A DNA stretch of 63,031 nucleotides from an uncultured Erysipelotrichaceae bacterium (GCA_945877405.1 CAMCSA010000007.1:1-63031), one strand, 5' to 3'; numbered from the stretch's first letter, positions 44,440 to 52,684 are shown. Notes: generated by a model not told the origin, from the sequence alone. Numbers and translations: made by a program.

Positions 44440-45337
44440 GACGATGGAAGGAGCAAGAAAGCACAGGATCTGGGGGATGTACTATCTGTTTGGCAGTGAA
44501 TTCAGCTATCGGAACAATGGAATGGTTGCAGAGATTGTCAGTCATCATGATGAAATCCCGAAAGATTGCTGTGTACCTTTTCTTCTGTCTGTGTGCATGT
44601 TGAATGATTTTGAGTATCCAAAGCTGAATGCGCTGCTTCTGGAAAAGCTGAAAACCCGGGAAAACAGAAATCTCAGCGAAGAAACACTCCAGCATGAATA
44701 TTTGACTGTTTATGCTTCAGCTGCATATGATCGCGGCCCAAAGTCGATGAAACATCATCTTGCATGGTTTGTGAATCTGGAAGATGCATTACATGAACAG
44801 CTGGATTACTATGATCGTGCAAAGAAACATAAAATGACCGCTTCAGAAATTCCGGTCAATATCATGGAGGCTCATATAGCAGTCAAGGATATTCCGTTGG
44901 AATCAAACTTCTGTTCTGATCCGGATGATGGGCAAAATGTCATCATTCAGGATGGATGTGTCAAGGATATTGGTATTGTTGCCAATCTGGACGAACTGCA
45001 GGAAGATCTGTTCTATGAGCAGATGCCAGGAAAAATACTCCCGGATGAAGATGAAGAAATGTACATGGTGCGCAGAATCGATGAAATGAGAAAAGCAGAA
45101 AAACAGGCAGGCATTCCCTTTACAAAGGTGAGTTTTGCTGACATCAATCTTCGTCTGACAAAAGTAGAGGATGTGAGGATCATTCTGCAGAGCGTACTGC
45201 GCATGAGCGATGGAGAAGCATTCAGGGTTACGCGTGAGCTGATCAAGGAGAATCCGAATAATGGATGGATGATGACGTTCATAAATAACTCAATCAAAGA
45301 TGGATATTATAAGGCTATCTGTTTGGATCATTTTTGA
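44411..45337 (+). CDS. Unrecognised protein, main part of the frame-disrupted gene
   Basis: The 308-residue frame has no known domain that I can recognise. It is soluble and helical in its first half, with an acidic middle (GKILPDEDEEMYMV) and a C-terminal region that looks alpha/beta. There is no signal peptide. ATG 44411 has no ribosome site; the promoter and the probable original start lie upstream in the 44263 frame. An A7 tract at the junction explains the shift. It ends 45 bases before a terminator hairpin. Confidence 0.6.
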   Translation: MWKRKIDPRKTMEGARKHRIWGMYYLFGSEFSYRNNGMVAEIVSHHDEIPKDCCVPFLLSVCMLNDFEYPKLNALLLEKLKTRENRNLSEETLQHEYLTVYASAAYDRGPKSMKHHLAWFVNLEDALHEQLDYYDRAKKHKMTASEIPVNIMEAHIAVKDIPLESNFCSDPDDGQNVIIQDGCVKDIGIVANLDELQEDLFYEQMPGKILPDEDEEMYMVRRIDEMRKAEKQAGIPFTKVSFADINLRLTKVEDVRIILQSVLRMSDGEAFRVTRELIKENPNNGWMMTFINNSIKDGYYKAICLDHF

Positions 45338-45382
45338 ATGTTCATTCTTTGTTGCATATGCCGCAAGAAGTTTTTTCTGAAG

Positions 45383-45409
45383 GAAAGACCAGATGTGATC
45401 TTTCTTTTT
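45383..45409 (+). terminator. Terminator after the 44411 gene
   Basis: GAAAGA ... TCTTTC with a 10-base loop, followed by TTTTT. Confidence 0.7.
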
Positions 45410-45479
45410 CGTGAAATGGAAAAAAATAGATACTTGAGATCATTTCCTGTAGGATACTGACATACTAAGGAGCAGGAAT

Positions 45480-46715
45480 ATGGAAAACAGAAGTTATAAA
45501 CACTGGCTTGTCGTAGCAATGATGTGCTGTCTGGCGGCTGGTGCAATCGGTATCTGCACAAATGCGACAGGTGTATTCTACACACCTGTCAGTGAAAGTC
45601 TTGGTGTATTACGAGGAAGCTTTGCAATGCACGCTACATTACAGTCACTTGCGATGGCAGTTGTAACACTGTATATACCAAAGATCAAGGATCGCATGAA
45701 TTACAGACGGGTACTGCTGGCGGGAGTGATCCTGTCTGTTGTGACTACAGCGCTGATGGGAATCAGCAGCTCATTATGGATGTTCTATTTGCTTGGCATC
45801 CTCAGGGGTATCGGTACTGGTGTATTTGGAATTGTTCCATTAACAATGATCATTTCCAACTGGTTTGATCAGAAACATGGTCTTGCGACAAGTATTGCGT
45901 TAAGCTTTTCCGGGCTGGCAGGAGAGGTTTTCTCACCACTGTTCTCTTCTTTGATCACTTCATTCGGATGGCAGAATGCCTATTTCATTCAGGCAGCGGC
46001 ATTGCTTGCAGTAACACTGCCTGCCCTTGTTGCCAGATGGACTGTACAGCCAAAGGACAGCAATCTGCTTCCTTATGGATATGAAGAAAAGAATCATGAG
46101 CAGATCCGAATCAACCGTTCCGGTTTTAATTTCATTACAGTCAGCTTTGTATGCATGTGCATCTTCTGCATTCTGCATACATCCATCACAGGTGTATCCC
46201 AGCATCTTTCCGGTTTTGCGACAAGTATCGGATTGAGTGCTGCTTTTGGAGCAACACTGATATCTTTAACTATGATCGGTAACATTTCCACCAAACTGCT
46301 GATCGGTATCATTTCAGACAGATTCGGTCCAATTCGTGCCTGTGTCATTATGATTGTGACAAACATGATTTCTCTTGTTCTGATGATGGCAGGGATGCCT
46401 TCTGCCAATGAACTGATTCTGACGATTGGGGCGTTTGTGTTCGGCTCCGTATATGCAGTAGGAGCAGTCGGGCTACCATTGCTGACACGATATTTCTTTG
46501 GACAGGAGAACTATTCCATCGCATATGCGAAGATCGGTTTTCTGACAAGTGTGGGAAGTTCCTCTTCATTGACTCTGATCGGTTATCTCTATGATTTTAC
46601 GGGTACATATCTGTACATGTTTGTCATTGCGATGGCATTTCATATCATTGACCTTTGCCTGCTTATGATCATTATGAAAAAAGTAAAAAATGAATACAAC
46701 AGATCATCGAAATGA
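45480..46715 (+). CDS. MFS transporter
   Basis: The 411-residue protein has 12 predicted membrane helices with the major facilitator layout. The loop after helix 2 is basic (PKIKDRMNYRR), a second MFS-type loop IISDRFGP follows helix 8, and a cytoplasmic loop separates the halves (residues 190-215). By eye it is closest to the monocarboxylate / oxalate-formate antiporter group, but the substrate is unknown. AAGGAG precedes ATG 45480. It is a single-gene unit between two terminators. Confidence 0.88.
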   Translation: MENRSYKHWLVVAMMCCLAAGAIGICTNATGVFYTPVSESLGVLRGSFAMHATLQSLAMAVVTLYIPKIKDRMNYRRVLLAGVILSVVTTALMGISSSLWMFYLLGILRGIGTGVFGIVPLTMIISNWFDQKHGLATSIALSFSGLAGEVFSPLFSSLITSFGWQNAYFIQAAALLAVTLPALVARWTVQPKDSNLLPYGYEEKNHEQIRINRSGFNFITVSFVCMCIFCILHTSITGVSQHLSGFATSIGLSAAFGATLISLTMIGNISTKLLIGIISDRFGPIRACVIMIVTNMISLVLMMAGMPSANELILTIGAFVFGSVYAVGAVGLPLLTRYFFGQENYSIAYAKIGFLTSVGSSSSLTLIGYLYDFTGTYLYMFVIAMAFHIIDLCLLMIIMKKVKNEYNRSSK

Positions 46716-46721
46716 AAAAAT

Positions 46722-46753
46722 ATGGAAGACTTTGAATCTTCCATGTTTGTTTT
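46722..46753 (+). terminator. Terminator after MFS gene
   Basis: Perfect 8-bp stem ATGGAAGA ... TCTTCCAT followed by GTTTGTTTT. Confidence 0.8.
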
Positions 46754-46762
46754 GTGAGTGAT

Positions 46763-46987
46763 TCAGAAATACTGTTGGACCTGAACATCAGTTCTTCTTT
46801 TTCTAAAGTATTTTTCTGCTGCTTTTTCTGCTCTGGCTTCCAGATCCTTAAAAACCACCAGTTCCTGCTCGGGTGTAAGATCTTTTCCGTTCACTTCTTT
46901 GTATCCCTGTCTGTATCCTTCCTTGTATCCTTGTATATAGCCTTCTTTATACCGATCTGCCATAATAGCTTCAAATGCTTCACACAT
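46763..46987 (-). CDS. Small charged protein resembling the C terminus of Rpn-type nucleases
   Basis: The 74-residue product carries a short periodic repeat, YKEGYIQGYKEGYRQGYKE, followed by a charged helix ending RKRR. Such G-Y/E-G repeats after a MCEAFEAIM-like segment are typical of the C-terminal tail of Rpn / PD-(D/E)XK recombination-promoting nucleases; the nuclease domain itself is absent. It has its own promoter and an AAGGAG site before ATG 46987, so it may be expressed as a stand-alone peptide. Otherwise it is a remnant of a mobile nuclease gene. Confidence 0.55.
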   Translation of the reverse strand: MCEAFEAIMADRYKEGYIQGYKEGYRQGYKEVNGKDLTPEQELVVFKDLEARAEKAAEKYFRKRRTDVQVQQYF

Positions 46988-47021
46988 GATTTCCTGTCTC
47001 CTTCTCATTTCTGTTTGCCTG

Positions 47022-47051
47022 AGTATAGCACGCACGTTGTTTTTGCTGCAA
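47022..47051 (-). promoter_or_regulatory. Promoter of the small Rpn-like gene
   Basis: On the minus strand TTGCAG (47046-47051) and TATACT (47022-47027) are 18 bases apart, 34 bases before ATG 46987. Confidence 0.65.
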
Positions 47052-47148
47052 TCCAGAATATGCAAAAAGATGTGCCGATTATGTTACATGTTTTTGTTCA
47101 TTGTATGCGCATTTATATAGTTCCAAAGAATGACACCGTGAGGGGCTG

Positions 47149-47976
47149 TTAGTCACCAGTAACGTTGTTGATATGCAAAAGAATATGCAGAGCCTGTACA
47201 ACGCCACCATGGCTGTTATCCTTGACAACAATATCTGCACGTTTCTTCAGTTCAGGATGTCCATTCCCCATTGCAAATTTCAGACCAGCATGATGGAACA
47301 TATGAATGTCATTTTCTCCATCACCAATACATGCAGACTCACTGCGATCAATGGAAAGCATGTTCTGCAGAAAAGCAAAAGCTTTTCCCTTTCCGGCATC
47401 TGCCGAGAAGATTTCAACATATCTTCGATCCAGTGGGGCATACACATGTGGAAAGGATAACAGGGCTTTTCCTGTTTTGAGTCTTGCCTGTTGATTCAGG
47501 AAGAAAAACTGCAGTTCTTCCACATCGGATGTCTGCTGCAGGATCATCTTGCGCAGATCCTTTACAACAACAGATTCACGCGTATCTTTACCATAGACAA
47601 GATTTCCAAGCATTTTCAGATGGAACCCCTGTACATAGTACTGGTGATTGATATGTGCTGCCGCAGCAAGGCCAGCGCACATGCTTTTTCGGATAATGGA
47701 TGAAGCGGTTGTTCTATCAAGAAGTGCATTGTAGATATCTTTCCCTGTTTCTGTATCTGTAATCACTGCGCCATTGGAAGAGATGATATAACGGTACAGA
47801 TCTGTTAATGGCAGCAGCTGGTGCGGCAGACAGGAAAGGCTTCTGCCTGTTGTTGGTACGATTTCGATGCCTGCCTGTTTTGCACGATACAGCATGATGA
47901 TCGTTTCGGGATCGATTCTGTTATTGGAATTGAGACATGTGCCATCCATGTCAACAGCAAAAATTCGAATTGTCAT
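47149..47976 (-). CDS. Cof-type HAD-IIB phosphatase
   Basis: The 275-residue protein has motif I DMDGTCLNSNN (nucleophile Asp9), motif II PTTGRS, a C2B cap between, a Lys near residue 195 (GKGKAFAF) and motif IV GDGENDIHMFHHAG. Cof/YidA-like enzymes dephosphorylate sugar phosphates or flavin and pyridoxal phosphates; the substrate is not predictable. The Shine-Dalgarno site is weak (ACAGG). Confidence 0.9.
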   Translation of the reverse strand: MTIRIFAVDMDGTCLNSNNRIDPETIIMLYRAKQAGIEIVPTTGRSLSCLPHQLLPLTDLYRYIISSNGAVITDTETGKDIYNALLDRTTASSIIRKSMCAGLAAAAHINHQYYVQGFHLKMLGNLVYGKDTRESVVVKDLRKMILQQTSDVEELQFFFLNQQARLKTGKALLSFPHVYAPLDRRYVEIFSADAGKGKAFAFLQNMLSIDRSESACIGDGENDIHMFHHAGLKFAMGNGHPELKKRADIVVKDNSHGGVVQALHILLHINNVTGD

Positions 47977-48102
47977 AGCCTGTTTCTGATTGGTGTCCTT
48001 ACAGTGGATACTTTAGGATGGAAACTGTATTTCCTCAATGGACATTCCTGTATGTTTGTCATGATTCTCAAGAATTCACACATTATTGCCGATATTGGAT
48101 GC

Positions 48103-48130
48103 TTTGGAATACGCAGGAAAAGTCTATAAT
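48103..48130 (+). promoter_or_regulatory. Promoter of the DUF4097 gene
   Basis: TTTGGA (48103-48108), 16 bases, TATAAT (48125-48130). Confidence 0.6.
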
Positions 48131-48153
48131 ATCAATACAGACGAGGGATGTTT

Positions 48154-48930
48154 ATGAAAGACAGAAGAAAATGGTTGTGGGTTGCAGTGATTGCGATTGC
48201 AGCATGGATCTGTGCCAAAGGGGCGAGAACCATCATGAAAGCAACAACTGGAAGAAGTACATCCTATGGTACCACCAGAAGTGTCATCGAACATCATGCT
48301 GAAAACCTGATTCTGGAAACAGGAGCAGCAGAAGTCAATATTGTTCAGGGTGGGATCAATGATGCATATCTGATTGAAACAAACATTCAGGATCTGGATA
48401 TCGATGATGACGAACGGATTCTCTCCATTCATGATGGATCATCCATGTTCATGGATGAAAAAGCATGGATCCGGATTACGATACCGGATGGACATGTATT
48501 CAATGATGTCGAGATTGATACTGGTGCAGGAACACTGGATATTGAGAAACTGACGACCGATTATCTGGACATGGACATCGGAGCAGGGGAAGTAACAATC
48601 AATCAGATCAGTGTGCCAAAGCAGGCTGGTATTTCTACTGGAGCGGGAAGGGTGTTTATCGGAAACTGTTTGATGATGAATGCTGACCTGGATCTTGGGA
48701 CTGGTGAGGTTACAGTGAATGGAGAACTGATGGGCGAAAGCAAAGTCAACTGCGGTATTGGCAAAGTGGACCTGGTTCTAACAGGGGATGACTACACCAT
48801 CGATTTTGATTCGGGGGTAGGAGAAGCAAATCTGAACGGACAGGTCATGCATGAAGGTACCTATGGAAATGGACGAAACATCATTGAAATTGATGGTGGA
48901 ATCGGTGAAATCAGCGTGCGTACAGAATAA
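48154..48930 (+). CDS. DUF4097-type membrane-anchored beta-repeat protein
   Basis: The 258-residue protein has an N-terminal membrane helix (residues 6-22). A series of short beta-strand repeats with Gly/Asp turns follows (ETGAAEVNIVQG, DTGAGTLDIEKL, DIGAGEVTINQI, GTGEVTVNGEL, DGGIGEISVR), as in the DUF4097 putative-adhesin family. These right-handed beta-helices face the outside and often accompany stress-response regulators; none is adjacent. ATG 48154 is 7 bases after GAGGG; ATG 48148 would be too close. Confidence 0.8.
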   Translation: MKDRRKWLWVAVIAIAAWICAKGARTIMKATTGRSTSYGTTRSVIEHHAENLILETGAAEVNIVQGGINDAYLIETNIQDLDIDDDERILSIHDGSSMFMDEKAWIRITIPDGHVFNDVEIDTGAGTLDIEKLTTDYLDMDIGAGEVTINQISVPKQAGISTGAGRVFIGNCLMMNADLDLGTGEVTVNGELMGESKVNCGIGKVDLVLTGDDYTIDFDSGVGEANLNGQVMHEGTYGNGRNIIEIDGGIGEISVRTE

Positions 48931-48934
48931 CATA

Positions 48935-48960
48935 AAAACCAGGGCGAGTGCTCTGGTTTT
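48935..48960. terminator. Bidirectional terminator between DUF4097 and GH1 genes
   Basis: AAAACCAG-g-GC-gagt-GC-t-CTGGTTTT: A-rich 5' arm and T-rich 3' arm, so it works in both directions for two convergent genes. Confidence 0.85.
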
Positions 48961-48967
48961 CAGATGT

Positions 48968-50380
48968 TCAGTCGAGATCAGCGCCGTTGCTTTCGCAGAC
49001 TTTCCTGAACCAGTAGAAGGAATCCTTTCTGATTCTCTTCATGTCTTTCAGATCAAATTCATCTCTGTTGACATAGATGAATCCATAACGTTTTGTAATA
49101 CCCTGATGTGTAGAAATCAGATCGAATGCTGACCATGGTGAATAACCGAACAGTTCAACACCATCTGTGATTGCTTCCTGGCATGCTTTGATGTGCTGGC
49201 GGAGGTAATCAATACGATAATCATCATGTACCTTTTCATCTTCTGTTAATGTATCCGGTACACCACAGCCGTTTTCTGTGATGATTAAAGGCAGGTGGTA
49301 TCTTTCCCATAACTGTCTTAATGTGACACGTAATCCGATCGGATCAATGCCCATACCATAGGATGTGTATACTGCATTAGCGTTTTTCACATTCATCGCA
49401 AGACCTGGATAAGTCATCAGACCGGTCATGAAATCCTTCTTTTCAACTGCTTCAGCCTTAAGTTTTTCGCCTTCTTCTGTGGATACATATCTGACACATC
49501 CTGCTCCATAATAGTTGAATGCGATGAAGTCTGGATGTCCGTTCTTCATGGCTTCCATATCACCATCAAGGATTTCCGGTGCAACGCCACGATCTTTAAA
49601 CCACTGCATCAGTGCTTCCGGGTATGTACCGAATACGGCTGTATCCAAAAACAGTCTGTTTCTGAACTGATCCATATCCATTGCGGCAAGGTTATCAGCA
49701 GGGGAGCTTGTTGCAGGATAGATAGCTGTAATGTTTGGCGCAGGACCGATCTTGGCATCTGTCATTTCATGACATAATGCCATGGCTTTTGCCTGAGCCA
49801 GAAGCATGTGGTGGTTTGCCTGCCAGATTGTCTTTTCATCGCCATAATCACGGTATCCCTGATAGATGACCATCATGTTCTGTTCGTTGATTGTCAGGAA
49901 GTACTTGACCTTGCTGCCGTATTCTTCAAAGCATACTCTGCAGTAATTGACAAAGGCGTCAATGCACTGACGGTCTGCCCATCCGCCATATCTGTCCTGC
50001 AGGCACTGTGGCAGGTCGAAATGATACAGTGTTACAACCGGTTCAATGCCATACTTGTGACATTCGTCAATGACATCGTGGTAGTGCTGTACACCAATCG
50101 GATTGATTTCACCATCGCCTGTCGGAATGATACGTGACCAGGAAATGGAGAAACGGAATTCCTTAAATCCCATTTCAGCCATCAGAGCAATATCTTCCTT
50201 GAATCTGTGATAATGGTCAATACCGACCTTGTAGTCTGTTGTTCCTTCTGGAATTTCCGCAGTATCGCATACGGCAGGTGTTCTGCCATCTTCATCCCAT
50301 GCACCTTCACACTGATAGGCACTGGATGATCCACCCCAAAGGAATCCTTCAGGGAATGGTTTCAGTGTTGTGTAATCCAT
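48968..50380 (-). CDS. GH1 beta-glucosidase, probably 6-phospho-beta-glucosidase
   Basis: The 470-residue GH1 enzyme begins FPEGFLWGGSSSAYQCEGAW. It has acid/base Glu166 in TINEQN and the nucleophile Glu in LIITENGCG (about residue 370). The C-terminal LISTHQGITKRYGFIYVNR resembles the phosphate-binding loop of 6-phospho-beta-glucosidases (Ser..Lys-Arg-Tyr), so PTS-imported beta-glucosides are likely substrates; no PTS gene is adjacent. Sixty open codons upstream of ATG 50380 carry no domain; AAAGGA sets the start. Confidence 0.9.
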   Translation of the reverse strand: MDYTTLKPFPEGFLWGGSSSAYQCEGAWDEDGRTPAVCDTAEIPEGTTDYKVGIDHYHRFKEDIALMAEMGFKEFRFSISWSRIIPTGDGEINPIGVQHYHDVIDECHKYGIEPVVTLYHFDLPQCLQDRYGGWADRQCIDAFVNYCRVCFEEYGSKVKYFLTINEQNMMVIYQGYRDYGDEKTIWQANHHMLLAQAKAMALCHEMTDAKIGPAPNITAIYPATSSPADNLAAMDMDQFRNRLFLDTAVFGTYPEALMQWFKDRGVAPEILDGDMEAMKNGHPDFIAFNYYGAGCVRYVSTEEGEKLKAEAVEKKDFMTGLMTYPGLAMNVKNANAVYTSYGMGIDPIGLRVTLRQLWERYHLPLIITENGCGVPDTLTEDEKVHDDYRIDYLRQHIKACQEAITDGVELFGYSPWSAFDLISTHQGITKRYGFIYVNRDEFDLKDMKRIRKDSFYWFRKVCESNGADLD

Positions 50381-50432
50381 ATATTCTGTTTTCCTTTCTT
50401 TGACTGTTAACTGTATTCTATCACTGCCAAAA

Positions 50433-50446
50433 GAGAAAACGCTTTC
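50433..50446 (-). promoter_or_regulatory. cre-like operator upstream of the GH1 gene
   Basis: On the minus strand CGAAAGCGTTTTCT differs from the cre consensus only at its two end bases. It lies upstream of a TAGAAT -10 for the GH1 gene; a LacI-family operator would look similar. Confidence 0.5.
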
Positions 50447-50559
50447 GTATTCAGGAACCGGATTCATGTGGAAAAACAGTATTCTGCAGTGGAGAACATG
50501 CATACCTGAACCATGTTTGCCCCAACATGATTTCAGATATGAAAAACAGAAATACTTCA

Positions 50560-50576
50560 CTGATACACTGTATCAG
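50560..50576 (+). promoter_or_regulatory. Palindrome at the prepilin peptidase ribosome site
   Basis: CTGATACACTGTATCAG (8+1+8) ends two bases before GGAGG of the downstream gene. It could be a protein operator, or a 7-bp hairpin that affects translation. Confidence 0.45.
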
Positions 50577-50590
50577 ATGGAGGTTTCTGT

Positions 50591-51346
50591 ATGTTGTTGT
50601 GTTATCTGTATGTATTCTGTATTGGAGCATGCTGTGGTTCATTTGCTCTGCTTGCGGCAGATCGTATTCCTGAAAAAAGAAGTATTGTGAAAGGCAGGAG
50701 TCGTTGCACGTACTGTCATCATGTGCTGAGCTGGTATGAGCTGATGCCGTTATTGGGTTATATATTATGCAAAGGCAGATGCCGTTACTGTGGCAGGAAA
50801 CTGTCCATAGTATATCCATGCATGGAATTGGTTGGAGGAATCCTTGCTTGGATCTGTTTTTTCAGATATGGCTTTAACATGCTGGCAGTTACTTCCTTTT
50901 TTGTGATTATGATTCTCACTGTTATCAGCGTTATTGATTTCCGTACACTGCAGATTCATGATGTGACGTTGTATATGCTGGTAATGGCAGGACTGGTACA
51001 CGATCTGGTCAAAGGAAATGTTCAGCTGTTATCCATGATACAATCGGTATTGACGGTCAGTGTGCCAATGTTTTTGATCAGCAGATTGATCAAAGATGCC
51101 TATGGAGAAGGGGATATTCAGCTGATGGCAATTACAGGACTGTTTCTTTCTCCTGCAGAAAACATCCTTGCCGGATTTCTTGGTACATTGTGTGCAGGTG
51201 TGTTCGTATTATCCTTGTTTGTGACAGGCAGGGCGCATAAAGGTGCTCATATTCCATTTGCACCATTCCTTTCCATAGGAATTGGTATGGCAATGCTGTA
51301 TGGGAATGACATCATCAGCTGGTATATCCTCACATTTTTTGGGTGA
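50591..51346 (+). CDS. Prepilin peptidase (A24 family)
   Basis: The 251-residue membrane protein has the full prepilin-peptidase plan. A short N-terminal helix precedes a zinc-finger methyltransferase-like loop with CTYC (C39, C42) and CRYC (C64, C67), then the catalytic aspartates D116 (IDFRTL) and D175 (GEGDIQL). It processes type IV pilin-like or competence pseudopilin leaders (ComC/PilD). No comG or pilin gene is in the window; the partners must be elsewhere. GGAGG precedes ATG 50591. Confidence 0.92.
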   Translation: MLLCYLYVFCIGACCGSFALLAADRIPEKRSIVKGRSRCTYCHHVLSWYELMPLLGYILCKGRCRYCGRKLSIVYPCMELVGGILAWICFFRYGFNMLAVTSFFVIMILTVISVIDFRTLQIHDVTLYMLVMAGLVHDLVKGNVQLLSMIQSVLTVSVPMFLISRLIKDAYGEGDIQLMAITGLFLSPAENILAGFLGTLCAGVFVLSLFVTGRAHKGAHIPFAPFLSIGIGMAMLYGNDIISWYILTFFG

Positions 51347-51361
51347 AGAAAAGCCATGAGG

Positions 51362-51838
51362 TCATGCCTTCATGGCTTCAAATGCTTTTTCAACATACAT
51401 CTTTTTTGTTAGTGCAATCGCAATGGCGGAAAGAAGTTCATCATCAGCAGACTGGCGGAATACGTTTTCTGATCTGGAAGTGGTGGATAGAAGAATGGAG
51501 CGAAACTGTTCATATACCGTTTCTGTTTCCATATTCTGCTGTTCCATTAACTGCAGAAAAGTACGGATGTGATCGATTGAGGTGACATTTTTAAACAGTA
51601 CCACCAGAATCAGTGTTGCGATCTGTTGTCTTGTATATGTTTTTTTATTGACCCTGGAAATCAGTTTCTGTTTGGCATAGTTGGAAATCATGGAAGGTGT
51701 GACCTTCATTTCTTCAAACTCAGCCAGAAATGAATTGATATATCTGGCAACCTGGTCAAGATATAATCCGATTTCAGGGATTTCCTGCCATGCAGGAATC
51801 ACGAATGTTTCAATTGAATGTGTGAATTCTTTGTTCAT
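51362..51838 (-). CDS. DUF1836 domain protein, predicted DNA-binding regulator
   Basis: The 158-residue protein matches the DUF1836 pattern: IPEIGLYLDQVARYIN, TPSMISNYAKQKLIS and TYTRQQIATLILVVLFKNV, a MerR-like winged helix with a helical tail. The family is predicted to regulate transcription, with no characterised member that I can name. It is divergent from the hemolysin III gene. Its own promoter (TTGACG, 17 bases, TACAAT) ends six bases before ATG 51838, so the mRNA should be leaderless; there is no Shine-Dalgarno site. Confidence 0.85.
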   Translation of the reverse strand: MNKEFTHSIETFVIPAWQEIPEIGLYLDQVARYINSFLAEFEEMKVTPSMISNYAKQKLISRVNKKTYTRQQIATLILVVLFKNVTSIDHIRTFLQLMEQQNMETETVYEQFRSILLSTTSRSENVFRQSADDELLSAIAIALTKKMYVEKAFEAMKA

Positions 51839-51844
51839 GACATC

Positions 51845-51922
51845 ATTGTAAATGGCATTTTAAAAACCGTCAATTGTATATTGTAACCTGTTGACAGGTT
51901 TTTTAAAAACCGATAGTATAAT
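51845..51922. promoter_or_regulatory. Divergent promoters with shared GGTTTTTAAAA element
   Basis: Leftward: TTGACG (51868-51873), 17 bases, TACAAT (51845-51850). Rightward: TTGACA (51891-51896), 20 bases, TATAAT (51917-51922). In both, the -35 runs straight into GGTTTTT(T)AAAA. In the rightward promoter this is a full palindrome GGTTTTTTAAAAACC (51897-51911) inside an over-long spacer, as in MerR-type promoters. A further AAAAACCGATA lies at 51940-51950, with an inverted ATCGG at 51929-51933. Confidence 0.75.
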
Positions 51923-51961
51923 ATTGTAATCGGATAATGAAAAACCGATAAGGAGGTAGAT

Positions 51962-52630
51962 ATGACTGTATATGAGCATACACAACAGTTTCATGTAAAG
52001 GATCCATTCAGTGCACTGACTCATTTTATCGGGTTCATACTTTCAATTGCGGCACTGGCGATACTGCTTGTAAAAGGTGGCGCAGATCGGATGCCTCTGA
52101 TCAATCTGATCGGTGTTTCTGTTTTTGCGATCAGTTCCATTCTTTTATATGGTGCCAGTACAACCTATCACACATTTGATGTCCGTCAGCCTTTTGAAAA
52201 GGCACTCAAGAAAGTGGATCATCTGAGTATCTTCATTCTGATTGCCGGTACATATACACCATATGCATTGCTTGCCTTAGATCAGAAAACAGGTCTATTT
52301 CTGCTTTTGGAAGTGTGGGGAATTGCATTACTTGGAATCATCTTCAAACTGTTCTGGGTAACATGTCCGAAGTGGGTGTCCAGCGTGATCTATATTGCGA
52401 TGGGTTGGGTATGCCTGACTGTATTTCCACAACTGGTGTCAGGATTATCTTCCGGTGCATTCCTTTGGACGCTTGCTGGAGGCATCATGTATACGGTCGG
52501 TGGAGTCCTGTATTCTGTTCCATGCAGGAAACTGGAAGGCAAACCGTTTGGTATGCATGAAATCTTTCATTGCTTTGTATTAGCCGGATCATTCTGTTTC
52601 TTTATGGTCATGCTTCTGTACTTTGTGTGA
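51962..52630 (+). CDS. Hemolysin III family (PAQR-like) membrane protein
   Basis: The 222-residue protein has seven membrane helices with the family's conserved Ser, His and Asp residues: DPFSALTHFIGFILS, ASTTYHTF, KVDHLSIFILIAGTYTP and HEIFHCFVLAGSFCF. PAQR/HlyIII proteins probably are zinc-dependent amidohydrolases acting on lipids. AAGGAGG precedes ATG 51962. Its unusual 20-base-spacer promoter and the divergent DUF1836 gene suggest dedicated regulation. Confidence 0.9.
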   Translation: MTVYEHTQQFHVKDPFSALTHFIGFILSIAALAILLVKGGADRMPLINLIGVSVFAISSILLYGASTTYHTFDVRQPFEKALKKVDHLSIFILIAGTYTPYALLALDQKTGLFLLLEVWGIALLGIIFKLFWVTCPKWVSSVIYIAMGWVCLTVFPQLVSGLSSGAFLWTLAGGIMYTVGGVLYSVPCRKLEGKPFGMHEIFHCFVLAGSFCFFMVMLLYFV

Positions 52631-52663
52631 AAAATGGGAAATTATGGTAATGGATGAAAGGGC

Positions 52664-52684
52664 ACACGCGGTTGTGTTCTTTTC
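52664..52684 (+). terminator. Possible weak terminator after hemolysin III gene
   Basis: CACA-cgcggt-TGTG followed by TTCTTTTC; only a 4-bp stem. Confidence 0.35.
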
